Shown: positions 26,177 through 35,180 of the stretch, piece after piece
Layout of the letters: every line of letters begins with the position of its first letter
Numbering within the stretch: the stretch's first letter is position 1
Translations under genes and position numbers: made by a program
The notes under the pieces: generated by a model
Seen by the model: the letters and a program-made list of their open reading frames with translations, nothing else
What the model was told of the DNA's origin: nothing
The model's database searches: none
NCBI GenBank assembly: GCA_946479745.1
Contig: CAMLGZ010000001.1
Location: 372,001-436,000 of the forward strand
DNA from: an uncultured Pseudoxanthomonas sp.
Lineage (GTDB): Bacteria > Pseudomonadota > Gammaproteobacteria > Xanthomonadales > Xanthomonadaceae
Direction: 5' to 3'
Length of the DNA stretch: 64,000 bases

Positions 26177-26623
26177 ATGCCCTCCTCTTCCGACAGTGTC
26201 TGCACCTGTTTCCGCCTGCGCCGCGCCGCCCGCCAGGTGTCGCAGATATACGACCACGAACTCGCGGCGGCAGGCCTCAGCCTCAACGAATACTCGATCC
26301 TGCGCCACGCCGAGTACGGCGGCCCTCGCCTGCTGGGCGAACTGGCCGACTCGCTGGGCATGGAGCGCACCACGCTGACCCGCAATCTGAAACCGCTGCT
26401 GGAAGCGGGCTGGCTGAAGCAGGCGCGCGGCGAGGACGCGCGACAGCGGCTGATTTCCGTCACCGCCAGCGGACGCAAGCGCATCGCCAGCGCGAAGCCG
26501 CACTGGTTGCGCGCGCAGCAGCGCATCGAAGCCAGCTACGGCGCCGCTAGTACCGACCGTCTGCGCACGGACCTGGATCTGTTGGACAACGCATTGCGCC
26601 ATGAATCGGAGAACGCCGCATGA
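26177..26623 (+). CDS. MarR-family transcriptional regulator
   Basis: A 148-residue winged-helix dimeric repressor: RLRRAARQVSQIYDHELAAA, GLSLNEYSILRHAEYGG, recognition helix region LADSLGMERTTLTRNLKPLL, and wing ARGEDARQRLISVTASGRK. It has several N-terminal Cys (SVCTCFRLRR) that might sense oxidants (inference). The start at 26177 is preferred to 26147 because the latter lies before the expected transcript start. The stop overlaps the MFS start (ATGA), so it probably regulates its own operon through the GTGTATATACAC palindrome. Confidence 0.85.
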   Translation: MPSSSDSVCTCFRLRRAARQVSQIYDHELAAAGLSLNEYSILRHAEYGGPRLLGELADSLGMERTTLTRNLKPLLEAGWLKQARGEDARQRLISVTASGRKRIASAKPHWLRAQQRIEASYGAASTDRLRTDLDLLDNALRHESENAA

Positions 26624-27867
26624 ACATCGCTACGAACGGACGCACCGCACCAGCGATGCACTGGGGATTGCTGCTGACCGCGGCGGCCATGCTGATGATC
26701 ACCATGGGCGCGCGCCAGACCACGGGCCTGTTCGTGCAGCCCATCCACCAATCCACAGGCGTGGGTATCGCCGCGATCAGTTTCGCGCTGGCGATCGGCC
26801 AGTTCGTATGGGGCGCAGTGCAGCCTATTTTCGGCGCCATCGCCGACAAGCAGGGTTCGACGCGCATCCTGGTCGCCGGCGGCATCCTGCTTGCGCTGGG
26901 CATGGCGCTGACGCCTTTCATGTCTTCGCAATGGGGACTGATGTTCACCCTTGGGCTGTTGACCGCGGCCGGTGCGGGCGCGGGCAGCTTCTCCATCCTG
27001 ATCGGCGCCACCGCCTCGCGGCTGGCGCCGGAGAAGCGGTCCTTCGCGGCCGGCTTCATCAATGCCGGCGGGTCGCTGGGGCAGTTCGTATTCGCACCGC
27101 TTGTGCAGCTGGCGATCAGCGCCGCGGGTTGGGGCGTGGCGATGTTCGGACTGGCTGCTGCTTCTCTGCTGACCTTGCCGCTGGCCTGGCCGCTGCGGCG
27201 CAAGCCTGCGGCTGCAGTATCGGGCGCAACCGATGCAGCCGCTGCGCCGCCGGCGGAAATTACCTTGCGCGAACAACTGCGCATCTCCTTGCGCGACCGC
27301 AGCTACTGGATGCTGCACCTGGGTTTCTTCACTTGCGGCTTCCACATCGCGTTCCTGGTCACGCATTTGCCGGGCGAGATCGCCTTGTGCGGTTTGCAAC
27401 CGGGCGTGGCCGGCGCTTCGATCGCTTTGATCGGTTTGTTCAATGTATTGGGCAGCCTGGCCGCCGGCGCGCTGGGCCAGCGCTATCGGATGAAAATGAT
27501 ACTGGCGGCGATGTATGCGAGCCGTGGGGTGATGATCGTCATCTACCTGCTGTCGCCACCCACGCCGATGACGTTCTACATCTTCGCCGCCGCACTGGGT
27601 TTCACCTGGCTGGCGACAGTGCCACCGACGGCGGGCCTGATCGGCAAGCTGTTCGGCCCGCGTTATTTGGGCACCTTGTTCGGGCTGACGTTGCTGTCGC
27701 ACCAGATCGGCGGATTCTTCGGCGCATGGCTGGGCGGCGTGGCGATAGAACGCTTCGGCGACTACACCTGGATGTGGTACGCGGACATCGCCCTGGCGTT
27801 GATCGCGGCGGTGGCGAACCTGCCCATCCGCGAAAAATCACCGCGATTGCAAGCGGCGATTGCCTAA
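26620..27867 (+). CDS. MFS transporter (monocarboxylate-porter-like)
   Basis: A 415-residue, twelve-helix major facilitator. Helix 1 is WGLLLTAAAMLMITMGARQT; the loop 2-3 motif is FGAIADKQGSTRILVAGG. Substrate-region helices include GLLTAAGAGAGSFSILIGA; the second half carries a long loop with Ala/Pro-rich linker and GFFTCGFHIAFLVTHLP. The pattern (QTTGLFVQPIHQ, FHIAFLVTHLPG) is like oxalate/monocarboxylate-type MFS exporters. It is translated with the MarR repressor, suggesting efflux or uptake of the repressor's ligand. Substrate unknown. Confidence 0.85.
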   Translation: MNIATNGRTAPAMHWGLLLTAAAMLMITMGARQTTGLFVQPIHQSTGVGIAAISFALAIGQFVWGAVQPIFGAIADKQGSTRILVAGGILLALGMALTPFMSSQWGLMFTLGLLTAAGAGAGSFSILIGATASRLAPEKRSFAAGFINAGGSLGQFVFAPLVQLAISAAGWGVAMFGLAAASLLTLPLAWPLRRKPAAAVSGATDAAAAPPAEITLREQLRISLRDRSYWMLHLGFFTCGFHIAFLVTHLPGEIALCGLQPGVAGASIALIGLFNVLGSLAAGALGQRYRMKMILAAMYASRGVMIVIYLLSPPTPMTFYIFAAALGFTWLATVPPTAGLIGKLFGPRYLGTLFGLTLLSHQIGGFFGAWLGGVAIERFGDYTWMWYADIALALIAAVANLPIREKSPRLQAAIA

Positions 27868-27871
27868 CACC

Positions 27872-27948
27872 GTAGGAGCGCCCCATGGGCGCGAGCTTTT
27901 TTGTCAGGTTCGATAGATCAAGAGCTCGCGCCCATGGGGCGCTCCTAC
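27872..27948. repeat. GTAG-type REP inverted pair (CCCCATGGGCGCGAGC variant)
   Basis: Arms 27872-27897 and 27923-27948 (GTAGGAGCGCCCCATGGGCG... and exact complement), spacer 25 bases. It lies between convergent MFS and zur genes, seven bases from the zur stop. Confidence 0.9.
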
Positions 27949-27954
27949 GGATTT

Positions 27955-28440
27955 TCAGGCGGCGCAGCGGGCGCAGAGGCCGTGCACTTCCAGGGTCTGT
28001 GCCTGCGGCTGGAAACCGAGCGCTTTGGCGCGGGCTTCGAGCTGCGTGACCACTTCCCGGTCTTCCAGCTCCACCGCGCTGTGGCAGCGGTCGCAGATCA
28101 GGAACGGCACCGAGTGCTGATCGCTGTTGGGATGGTGGCAGGCCACGAACGCATTCACCGATTCCAGCTTGTGCACGAATCCGTTGGCCATCAGGAAATC
28201 CAGCGCACGATAGACGGTAGGCGGCGCATCGGCGCCCACGCCTTTCTGTTCGCGCACCAGCTCCAGCAATTCATAAGCCTTGACCGGCTTGCCGGCGTCG
28301 GCGATCAGCGAGAGCACGCGTGCGCGAATCGGTGTCAGGCGCAGGCCGCGTTCCTGGCAGGCGCGCTCCACCGCGGCGACGAAGCCGTGGGCGTCGTCGA
28401 CGTGGTGCTTGGGATCGGTGCAGGAATGCTTCTGGGCCAT
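27955..28440 (-). CDS. zur: Fur-family zinc uptake regulator
   Basis: A 161-residue Fur-superfamily repressor. It has the DNA-binding wing-helix (RGLRLTPIRARVLSLIADAG, KAYELLELV, PPTVYRALDFLMANGFVHKLE) and metal sites HSVPFLICDRCHSAVELED and a C-terminal CARCAA, the two Cys pairs giving the structural zinc site. The N-terminal MAQKHSCTDPKHHVDDAHGF and the VNAFVACHHP motif are typical of Zur rather than Fur. With zinc it would repress uptake genes, likely including the TonB receptor and MerC-like gene, whose shared promoter has a Zur palindrome. It is 14 bases downstream of gltX. Confidence 0.9.
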   Translation of the reverse strand: MAQKHSCTDPKHHVDDAHGFVAAVERACQERGLRLTPIRARVLSLIADAGKPVKAYELLELVREQKGVGADAPPTVYRALDFLMANGFVHKLESVNAFVACHHPNSDQHSVPFLICDRCHSAVELEDREVVTQLEARAKALGFQPQAQTLEVHGLCARCAA

Positions 28441-28454
28441 GGTCGCAAGTAGGA

Positions 28455-29861
28455 TTATGAGTCCACGGGTATCTTGATAAGCGCTGCATCGATGCGTTTC
28501 AAGGCCTGCTCGCGCCCGGCCAGGTAAACGGTCTGGGAAATATCCGGGCTGACCTGGGTGCCGGTGATCGCCACGCGCAGAGGCTGGGCCACTTTTCCCA
28601 TGCCCAGACCCAGCGCGGCTGCTGTATCGTGGAGCGCGGCGGAAACCGACTCGACGGTCCATTCCACCGCGTTGGCCAGATGGTCGCGGGCGGCGACCAA
28701 CGGCGCTGATGCTGCGGCGTTCAGATGTTTGGCGACCGCGGCTTCATCGTAATTCTCCAATGGCAGGTACCAGACCGCGGCTCTTTCGGCCATTTCCTTC
28801 AGTGTCTGCACACGGTCGCGCAGGGCGACGACGACATCGGCCGGCGCGGGGCCGTTGGCGGGCTCCAACCCCAGCTTGCGCAATTGATACTCCAGCTGCG
28901 GCGCGATGACCGCCGGGTCGTCGCTCTTGAGGTAGTGCTGGTTGACCCAGCCCAGCTTGTCCATGTCCAGGCGCGCGGCCTTGGAATTGACGTCTTCCAC
29001 CGAGAACAGCTGGATCAGCTCCTCACGGGTGAACAGCTCCTGGTCGCCATGCGACCAGCCCAGCCGCGCCAGATAATTGATCAGCGCATGCGGCAGATAG
29101 CCGGCGTCCTTGTACTGCATCACATCGGCTGCGCCGGTGCGCTTGGACAGCTTGGCGCCCTCCGGATCCAGGATCATCGGCATGTGCGAGAACAACGGCA
29201 CCGGCACGCCCAGCGCTTCATAGATATTGATCTGGCGCGGCGTATTGTTGATGTGGTCGTCGCCGCGGATCACGTCGGTGATGCCCATGTCGATATCGTC
29301 GACGACCACCGCGAAGTTGTAGGTGGGATAGCCGTCGGAACGGAAGATCACCAGATCGTCAAGTTCGCTGTTGCTGATCTCGATGCGACCCTTGATTCGG
29401 TCTTCGAACACCACGCTGCCGGCTTGCGGGTTCTTGAAACGGATCACGCGGTTGGGATCGTCGCGATGCGGCAGATTCAGTTCGCGCGCGCGGCCGTCGT
29501 AGCGCGGCTTGTCGCCGGCGGCCTGGGCGGCGTTGCGGATGGCTTCCAGTTCTTCCTTGGTCTCGTAGGCGTAGTAGGCCTTGCCGTCGGCGACCAGTTG
29601 CTCGGCCACTTCACGGTAACGGTCCAGGCGCTGGGTCTGGTAGATCGGGCCTTCGTCGTAGTCCAGGCCCAGCCACTCCATGGCCTCCAGAATCGCGTCG
29701 ATGGCGCCCTGGGTGCTGCGCTCGCGGTCGGTGTCCTCGATGCGCAGGATGAAGTCGCCGCCGCGGTGGCGCGCCTCCAGCCAGCAGTACAGCGCGGTGC
29801 GTGCGCCGCCGATGTGCAGGTAACCGGTGGGACTGGGAGCGAAGCGGGTACGGCAGGTCAT
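28455..29861 (-). CDS. gltX: glutamyl-tRNA synthetase
   Basis: Class I aminoacyl-tRNA synthetase that charges tRNA-Glu. The 468-residue protein has the HIGH-type motif ([17 protein letters not shown]) at the N-terminus and the KMSKS-type motif as KLSKRTGA. Other landmarks are [40 protein letters not shown] and the C-terminal anticodon-binding region ending HLNAAA...[15 protein letters not shown]. The ATG at 29861 opens [12 protein letters not shown]. zur lies directly downstream; the upstream side has a REP pair shared with lpxH. Confidence 0.97.
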   Translation of the reverse strand: MTCRTRFAPSPTGYLHIGGARTALYCWLEARHRGGDFILRIEDTDRERSTQGAIDAILEAMEWLGLDYDEGPIYQTQRLDRYREVAEQLVADGKAYYAYETKEELEAIRNAAQAAGDKPRYDGRARELNLPHRDDPNRVIRFKNPQAGSVVFEDRIKGRIEISNSELDDLVIFRSDGYPTYNFAVVVDDIDMGITDVIRGDDHINNTPRQINIYEALGVPVPLFSHMPMILDPEGAKLSKRTGAADVMQYKDAGYLPHALINYLARLGWSHGDQELFTREELIQLFSVEDVNSKAARLDMDKLGWVNQHYLKSDDPAVIAPQLEYQLRKLGLEPANGPAPADVVVALRDRVQTLKEMAERAAVWYLPLENYDEAAVAKHLNAAASAPLVAARDHLANAVEWTVESVSAALHDTAAALGLGMGKVAQPLRVAITGTQVSPDISQTVYLAGREQALKRIDAALIKIPVDS

Positions 29862-29900
29862 TTGAGGTCCAATAAAGCAGAATCCGGCAATTTTACCCTT

Positions 29901-29973
29901 GTAGGAGCGGGCCCTGCCCGCGACGCTCCACAGAGGTCTCATTAAAAGCGTTGCGGGCAGGGCCCGCTCCTAA
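29901..29973. repeat. GTAG-type REP inverted pair (GGGCCCTGCCCGC variant)
   Basis: Arms 29901-29926 (GTAGGAGCGGGCCCTGCCCG...) and 29948-29973 (near-complement with one or two mismatches). It lies between the divergent gltX and lpxH starts, 25 bases before lpxH, where it could interfere with or form part of leader RNA. Confidence 0.88.
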
Positions 29974-29997
29974 CAGGGGGCAGCCTACAATCTGTTC

Positions 29998-30738
29998 ATG
30001 ACTACTCTTTTCATCTCCGATCTGCACTTGGATTCCTCCCGGCCGGCCATCACCGAACTATTCGGCCAGTTCGTACGGCGCGAGGGGAAATCGGCCGACG
30101 CCCTGTATGTGCTCGGCGACCTGTTCGAAGCCTGGGTAGGCGACGACGATCCCTCCGAAGTCGGCGCTTATGTCGCCTCGGCGTTGCGGGAGGTGGCCGA
30201 TGGCGGCGTACCGGTGTATTTCATTCGCGGCAACCGGGATTTCCTGTTGGGGCAGGATTTCGCCAAGCGCGCCGGTTTCCGCATCCTGCCGGATCCTGCC
30301 CTGGTCGTGCTTTACGGCAAGCCGACGCTGCTGCTGCATGGCGATCTGTTGTGCACCGACGATGTGGCCTACCAGGCCTTCCGCACGCAGACCCGTAACC
30401 CGGACTGGCAGGCGCAGTTTCTGTCGCAGCCCCTGCAAGCGCGTATGGCCTTCGCCGCGCAGGCGCGTGCGGCCAGCCAGGCGCATCAGGCGAAGTTGCG
30501 GGAAGGCGGCAACGATGTGCGATTCGAGACGGTGACCGACGTGACCCCCGCTACCGTGGAAGCGACGTTTGCACGCTTCGGCATCGACACCATGATCCAT
30601 GGCCACACCCATCGCCCCGCCGTGCACGAGTTGCAGCTGGGCGAACGGGAGTACACACGCATCGTGCTGGGCGACTGGTACGAGCAGGGCTCGGTGCTGC
30701 GCGTCGATGCCGGCGGCTATCGCCTGGAGTCGCTGTAG
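29998..30738 (+). CDS. lpxH: UDP-2,3-diacylglucosamine diphosphatase
   Basis: Peripheral inner-membrane metallophosphatase of lipid A synthesis: splits UDP-2,3-diacylglucosamine into lipid X and UMP. The 246-residue protein shows the full calcineurin-like metal set: [42 protein letters not shown] and [14 protein letters not shown]. Length fits LpxH (about 240). The stop codon TAG belongs to a GTAG REP element at the gene's 3' end. Confidence 0.96.
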   Translation: MTTLFISDLHLDSSRPAITELFGQFVRREGKSADALYVLGDLFEAWVGDDDPSEVGAYVASALREVADGGVPVYFIRGNRDFLLGQDFAKRAGFRILPDPALVVLYGKPTLLLHGDLLCTDDVAYQAFRTQTRNPDWQAQFLSQPLQARMAFAAQARAASQAHQAKLREGGNDVRFETVTDVTPATVEATFARFGIDTMIHGHTHRPAVHELQLGEREYTRIVLGDWYEQGSVLRVDAGGYRLESL

Positions 30739-30808
30739 GAGCGTGTAGGAGCGACGTAAGTCGCGAAAGCGTTCCTCTCTCGGCAATCGCGACTTACGTC
30801 GCTCCTAC
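30735..30808. repeat. GTAG-type REP inverted pair entering both flanking genes
   Basis: Main arms 30745-30766 (GTAGGAGCGACGTAAGTCGC...) and 30787-30808 (complement), with a partial GTAGGAGCG unit at 30735. The first TAG is the lpxH stop. On the other strand the right arm encodes the final Val-Gly-Ala-Thr and TAA of the ferritin-like protein. Confidence 0.9.
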
Positions 30809-31618
30809 GCGCTTTGGGGCCAGTTGTTCCAGGGCAGCGATTTCCTCGTCGTCGAAACCGGCCTGCAATCTCGCGTGGTGGTTGAAGGGACCGCGCAGCA
30901 CGGGGCCGGCGTACTGGGCCAGCAGCTCACGGAAAGTAGAACGCGGCTCCCTGCCCTCGCGTTCGCAGTACCAGCGGTACCAATGCGAGCCGGCGGCGAC
31001 ATGGGCCACTTCCTCGCGCAGGATCAATTCCAGAATCCCAACGCTGGCCGTGTCGCCCAGGTTGCGCAGCTTGGCGATCATGCCCGGCGTCACATCAAGA
31101 CCTCTGGCCTCCAGCACGCGCGGTACCAGGGCCATGCGCGCCAACCCGTCGTGCGCGGTTTTCTCGGCCATTTCCCACAAGCCATTGTGAGCATCGAAGT
31201 CGCCGTAGTCGTGGCCCAGATCGCGCAGGCGGTCGCGCAGCAGCATGAAATGCCGGGACTCGTCGTTGGCCACCGACACCCAGTCCGCGTAGAACTGCGG
31301 CGGCAGGCCGCGAAAGCGATAGACCGCGTCCCAGGCCAGGTCGATGGCGTTGAACTCGATATGGGCGATGGCGTGGATGAACGCCGCGCGGCCTTCGGCG
31401 CTGCCGATGCCGCGTTGCGGCAGATCGCGCGGGGGGACGAGCTTCGGTCGAAGCGGGCGGCCTGGCATGCGGATGGGTTGCGGCGCCGGAGCGTCTGGAT
31501 CAGCGCTGAGTTCGTCGCGGGCGAAGGCAGCGGCGCACTCCTGTGTCAACGCAACCTTGTCGTCTGGCGAAGCAGCATCAAGGCATGCGCGAGCGGCGTC
31601 GAAGAGTGACGAAAACAT
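30794..31618 (-). CDS. ferritin-like DUF455 family protein
   Basis: A 274-residue four-helix-bundle protein with carboxylate/His metal ligands in the order AIAHIEFNAIDLAWD, DWVSVANDESRHFMLLRDR and LELILREEVAHVAAG, the pattern of DUF455/MiaE-like diiron proteins. The reaction is unknown; some relatives are tRNA hydroxylases. The start at 31618 (MFSSLFDAA) is preferred: the longer frame from 31657 would begin with MDPSVRWDD, which is translated REP sequence. The C-terminal VGAT is also REP-encoded. Confidence 0.82.
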   Translation of the reverse strand: MFSSLFDAARACLDAASPDDKVALTQECAAAFARDELSADPDAPAPQPIRMPGRPLRPKLVPPRDLPQRGIGSAEGRAAFIHAIAHIEFNAIDLAWDAVYRFRGLPPQFYADWVSVANDESRHFMLLRDRLRDLGHDYGDFDAHNGLWEMAEKTAHDGLARMALVPRVLEARGLDVTPGMIAKLRNLGDTASVGILELILREEVAHVAAGSHWYRWYCEREGREPRSTFRELLAQYAGPVLRGPFNHHARLQAGFDDEEIAALEQLAPKRVGAT

Positions 31619-31630
31619 GAAAAATGAATC

Positions 31631-31734
31631 GTCATCCCAGCGAACGCTGGGATCCATTTTGACTTTGTTCTTGAACGCCGAACGGCAAAGGCAACGGCAA
31701 GATCAAGATGGATCCCAGCGTTCGCTGGGATGAC
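31631..31734. repeat. REP-like inverted pair (GTCATCCCAGCGAACG type)
   Basis: Perfect 27-base arms 31631-31657 and 31708-31734 (core ATCCCAGCGAACGCTGGGAT), 50-base spacer. It lies upstream of the ferritin-like gene and downstream of purF. Confidence 0.9.
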
Positions 31735-31771
31735 GGAACGAGGGGAGATCGCTGGAGTAACGCCGGAAACG

Positions 31772-33244
31772 TCACGACACCCGACGCTTGCGCTTTGCTT
31801 CGTCCGAACGCAACGACTCGATGCGCTCGAAGTAACCGGGCTCTATGCCGGTCACGTAATCGCCATTGAAACAGGACGAATCGAAGCGCTGCAGGTCCTG
31901 ATTACCTTCGCGCACCGAGGCTTCCAGGTCTTCCAGGTCCTGGTAGATCAGCCAGTCGCAGCCCAGGAATTTCTCGATGTCCTCGATGCTGCGTTCGTTG
32001 GCCACCAGCTCGTCCACCGCCGGCATGTCGATGCCGTAGATGTTGGGGAATCGCACCGGCGGCGCGGCCGAAGCCAGATACACCTTGCGCGCGCCAGCAT
32101 CGCGGGCCATCTGCACGATCTGCTGGCTGGTGGTGCCGCGCACGATCGAGTCGTCCACCAGCAGCACCACGCGGTTGCGGAATTCCAGCGGAATGGGATT
32201 GAGCTTGCGGCGCACCGACTTAACCCGCTCGCCCTGCCCCGGCATGATGAAGGTGCGGCCTACGTAGCGGTTCTTGATGAAGCCTTCGCGGTATTTCACG
32301 CCCAGCACGTTGGAGATTTCCAGCGCCGCATCGCGCGAGGTATCGGGAATGGGAATGATGGTGTCGATGCCGTGGTCCGGGCGCAGGCGCAGGATCTTCT
32401 CGCCCAGCTTCACGCCCATGCGCATGCGCGCCTTATGCACGGAGACATTGTCGATCATCGAATCGGGACGCGCGAAGTACACGTACTCGAAGATGCAGGG
32501 CGCATGCTCCTGCGGCTCGGCGCAGATTTCCGCGAACAGCTCGCCACGCGCGGTAATGACGATGGCCTCGCCCGGCTGCACGTCGCGCACGCGCTGGAAA
32601 CCCAGTATGTCCAGCGCGGCCGATTCGGAAGCAACAATGTATTCGTCATTGCCTTCGTTGTGCTCGCGCTTGCCCAGCACCAGCGGACGGATGCCGTGCG
32701 GGTCGCGGAAAGCGACCAGGCCCAGGCCCAGCACCACGCTGACCACCGCGTAGCCGCCCTTGACCCGGCGGTGCACGCCAGCGACGGCGCGGATCGCGGT
32801 TTCCGGCGAAAGCGTGCGCTGGCGGTCGAGTTCGTGCGCGAACACGTTCAGCAACACCTCGCTGTCCGAATCGGTGTTGATGTTGCGGCGGTCCTCGGCG
32901 AACACGTCCTGGCGCAGGGCGTCGGTATTGATCAGGTTGCCGTTGTGCGCCAGGGCGATGCCGTACGGCGAATTCACGTAGAACGGCTGCGCTTCGTCCA
33001 GGCCTTCGGAACCGGCGGTCGGATAGCGGCAGTGGGCGATGCCCACGCGTCCTTCCAGCGTGCTCATCGCCTTGGGGTTGAACACGTCGCGCACCAGTCC
33101 GTTGTCCTTGTGCACGCGCAGGCGCGTGCCGTCGGCGGTGGCGATGCCGGCCGCGTCCTGCCCGCGATGCTGCAGGACGGTCAGCCCGTCATAAAGCTGC
33201 CCCGCAACGTTCTGGTTGCCGACGATTCCGACGATGCCGCACAT
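31772..33244 (-). CDS. purF: amidophosphoribosyltransferase
   Basis: First committed enzyme of purine synthesis: glutamine + PRPP to 5-phosphoribosylamine. The 490-residue protein has the exposed N-terminal Cys nucleophile after Met1 (MCGIVGIVG), the Ntn glutaminase domain ([32 protein letters not shown]), and a C-terminal PRTase domain with the PRPP loop [15 protein letters not shown]. There is no sign of the N-terminal propeptide found in some lineages. cvpA is 20 bases upstream, the classic arrangement. Confidence 0.97.
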   Translation of the reverse strand: MCGIVGIVGNQNVAGQLYDGLTVLQHRGQDAAGIATADGTRLRVHKDNGLVRDVFNPKAMSTLEGRVGIAHCRYPTAGSEGLDEAQPFYVNSPYGIALAHNGNLINTDALRQDVFAEDRRNINTDSDSEVLLNVFAHELDRQRTLSPETAIRAVAGVHRRVKGGYAVVSVVLGLGLVAFRDPHGIRPLVLGKREHNEGNDEYIVASESAALDILGFQRVRDVQPGEAIVITARGELFAEICAEPQEHAPCIFEYVYFARPDSMIDNVSVHKARMRMGVKLGEKILRLRPDHGIDTIIPIPDTSRDAALEISNVLGVKYREGFIKNRYVGRTFIMPGQGERVKSVRRKLNPIPLEFRNRVVLLVDDSIVRGTTSQQIVQMARDAGARKVYLASAAPPVRFPNIYGIDMPAVDELVANERSIEDIEKFLGCDWLIYQDLEDLEASVREGNQDLQRFDSSCFNGDYVTGIEPGYFERIESLRSDEAKRKRRVS

Positions 33245-33264
33245 GGTTTGCGTACTCCGCTTGC

Positions 33265-34026
33265 TTATTGCGAATTGGGCCGTTTCTGGCCGGTGGGACG
33301 TTTCGATGATTCGAGGTTGGCGGGTTCGTCCGCCGGGTCCTGCCCGCTCGCTTCGATGTTCGCGGGTTCCTGCCCGCCGGCCTCGATATTCGCCGGATCC
33401 TTGCCCGCCGGGACGCTTTCCACCGCCTGCCGCTGCGACACGCCACCTTTGGCGGTGTCGATGACTTGCTGAACGACACCGTCCAGCAAGGGTCCGGACA
33501 ATGCATCCGGGGCGCCATTATCGCCTGAGCGGAGGGCATTGCGAAAATCCATTTCCGGAACGGACCAGTTCGGCAGCTTGGAGCGCATCCAGCCCGCAGT
33601 GGGCAGCAATACCGGCAGAGCGCTGGACTGGTTCCAGGAAGCTTCGCGCGGCAAGGGCGTGAAGCCCATCAGCAAGACCAGAATGCAAGCCAGGAAAGCC
33701 CCGCGCAGCAAGCCCAGACCTGCGCCCAGCATGCGGTCCACGCCCGACAGGCCGACCGAACGGACCATCGATTTGGCCAGGGCACCGACCAGCGCTACCG
33801 CCACCATGACCACCACGAAACTCAGCGCGTAGCCGCCGAACAATTCGGTCATAGTCGGTTTGCCGCCGCCATCGGACAGCCATGAGGCGGTCTCCCCGCC
33901 GAATTCGAAAGTGACCCAGCCGGCCAGCAACCAAGCGACCGTCGACGCCAGCGTGCCCACCAACCCTCGGATCAGGCCGAGCAAAGCCGACCCGCCGATG
34001 ATGATCAGTAGCACCAAGTCGATCAT
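33265..34026 (-). CDS. cvpA: CvpA family inner-membrane protein
   Basis: A 253-residue protein whose first 170 residues form the CvpA membrane domain: four or five helices including [34 protein letters not shown] and [21 protein letters not shown]. CvpA is linked with colicin V export in E. coli and with envelope homeostasis. The C-terminal 80 residues are a hydrophilic extension with a degenerate ten-residue repeat ([30 protein letters not shown]). The operon order SPOR protein-cvpA-purF matches related genomes. Confidence 0.93.
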   Translation of the reverse strand: MIDLVLLIIIGGSALLGLIRGLVGTLASTVAWLLAGWVTFEFGGETASWLSDGGGKPTMTELFGGYALSFVVVMVAVALVGALAKSMVRSVGLSGVDRMLGAGLGLLRGAFLACILVLLMGFTPLPREASWNQSSALPVLLPTAGWMRSKLPNWSVPEMDFRNALRSGDNGAPDALSGPLLDGVVQQVIDTAKGGVSQRQAVESVPAGKDPANIEAGGQEPANIEASGQDPADEPANLESSKRPTGQKRPNSQ

Positions 34027-34095
34027 CGAGACGAATATCCCCTGTTTGCTGCTAGTCGGCCTTTCATCCCTGTGCCCCGATCGCGTGTCAGGCGA

Positions 34096-35112
34096 TCACG
34101 GATGCGGGCGGACCATACCGTTGATACCCACCTTGGCAGCGACCTGCGCCTTCAGCTTGTCGGCATCGGCGCGGCTGGCGACCGGGCCTACGCGCACCCG
34201 GCTCAACGTGCCTTTGTCGGTCTTGACCTGTTCGACGAACGCGCTGAACCCGCCGGCGCGCAGTTTGTCGCGCAGGGCATTGGCGTCGGCAGCACTGGAG
34301 AAGGCACCGAGCTGCACGGCGAAACCTACGTTGGAAGCCGCCGGCTTGGGAGATTCAACCGGCTTGGCCACCGGCTCCGCGGGCTTGGGCGCGACGGCCG
34401 CCGGTTTCGGCGCCGTGGCCACTGGCTTGGGCGCTGCCGCGGGCGGGGTCTGTGCGGGTTTGGGCGATTCGGGCGAGGCCTGCGTGGTCACCGACGGCGG
34501 TGCGGTCGCGGCCAACGGCACCGAAGTCGATGCGGACGCTGCCGCAGGGGCGGCATCCAGCGTCACCACTTGCGCTTTCACGTCGCTGCGCACCTGCGAA
34601 GCCTGCAAGCGCACGGCTTCGGCATCGGAGCGCTCGGCGTAAGGCCCGATACGCACGCGATAGGCGGTTTTGCCGTTGATGGTGGTGGGCTCACGGAAAG
34701 CCGGAAGCGAGGACTGCTTGAGGCGCGAGATAACCGCGTCGGCGTCGGCCGGAGTGGCATAAGCGCCGAAATTGACTGCGTAGTTGCCGCCTGCGGTGCT
34801 GGCCGGCAGCATGGCGCCCGCTGTTGCGGCGGCTGGGGCAGTGCCGAGCGGAACGGCTTCGCTTGCGGTTGCAGGCGCGGCGGCCGGCTTCTCATCCAAG
34901 CCCACTACGCCGCCCGCCGGGGCATTGCCGGGAGTTACCAAGGGAAGCTCGCGGGTTTCGTATTGCCCGCCTGGCGCAGCCGGTACGTCCAGCGGCACAT
35001 CCGATACGCCGCTGTCGGGTGCGGGGCCCTTGATCAGCATCGGCAGGAAGATCACCGCCAAGGCCACCAGGACGACGGCGCCGATCAGGCGTTGTTTGAG
35101 GGCGGTATCCAT
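34096..35112 (-). CDS. DedD-like protein with two SPOR domains
   Basis: A 338-residue single-pass inner-membrane protein. A short cytoplasmic tail (MDTALKQR) precedes the transmembrane helix LIGAVVLVALAVIFLPMLI, followed by a Pro/Ala-rich periplasmic linker. Two SPOR domains bind denuded septal peptidoglycan: about residues 118-175 (YAVNFGAYATPADADAVISR, YRVRIGPYAERSDAEAV) and 260-330 (FAVQLGAFSSAADANALRDK, RVRVGPVASRADADKLKAQV). It probably helps cell division. It lies between folC and cvpA-purF, the same place as E. coli dedD. Confidence 0.9.
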   Translation of the reverse strand: MDTALKQRLIGAVVLVALAVIFLPMLIKGPAPDSGVSDVPLDVPAAPGGQYETRELPLVTPGNAPAGGVVGLDEKPAAAPATASEAVPLGTAPAAATAGAMLPASTAGGNYAVNFGAYATPADADAVISRLKQSSLPAFREPTTINGKTAYRVRIGPYAERSDAEAVRLQASQVRSDVKAQVVTLDAAPAAASASTSVPLAATAPPSVTTQASPESPKPAQTPPAAAPKPVATAPKPAAVAPKPAEPVAKPVESPKPAASNVGFAVQLGAFSSAADANALRDKLRAGGFSAFVEQVKTDKGTLSRVRVGPVASRADADKLKAQVAAKVGINGMVRPHP

Positions 35113-35180
35113 GCGGGCTCGCAAAACGACGCGGCGGGAATGCCGTGCGAATTATACGGTGCCGCGAAACGCCTTCCCCA

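Noticed and set aside
31619..31657. Upstream start of the ferritin-like protein
   Set aside because: The added residues MDPSVRWDD are translated REP sequence, and ATG 31618 starts the family-like N-terminus.
31730..33472. 580-residue plus-strand open frame
   Set aside because: Antisense to purF and cvpA; starts inside a REP arm and has shadow-type composition.
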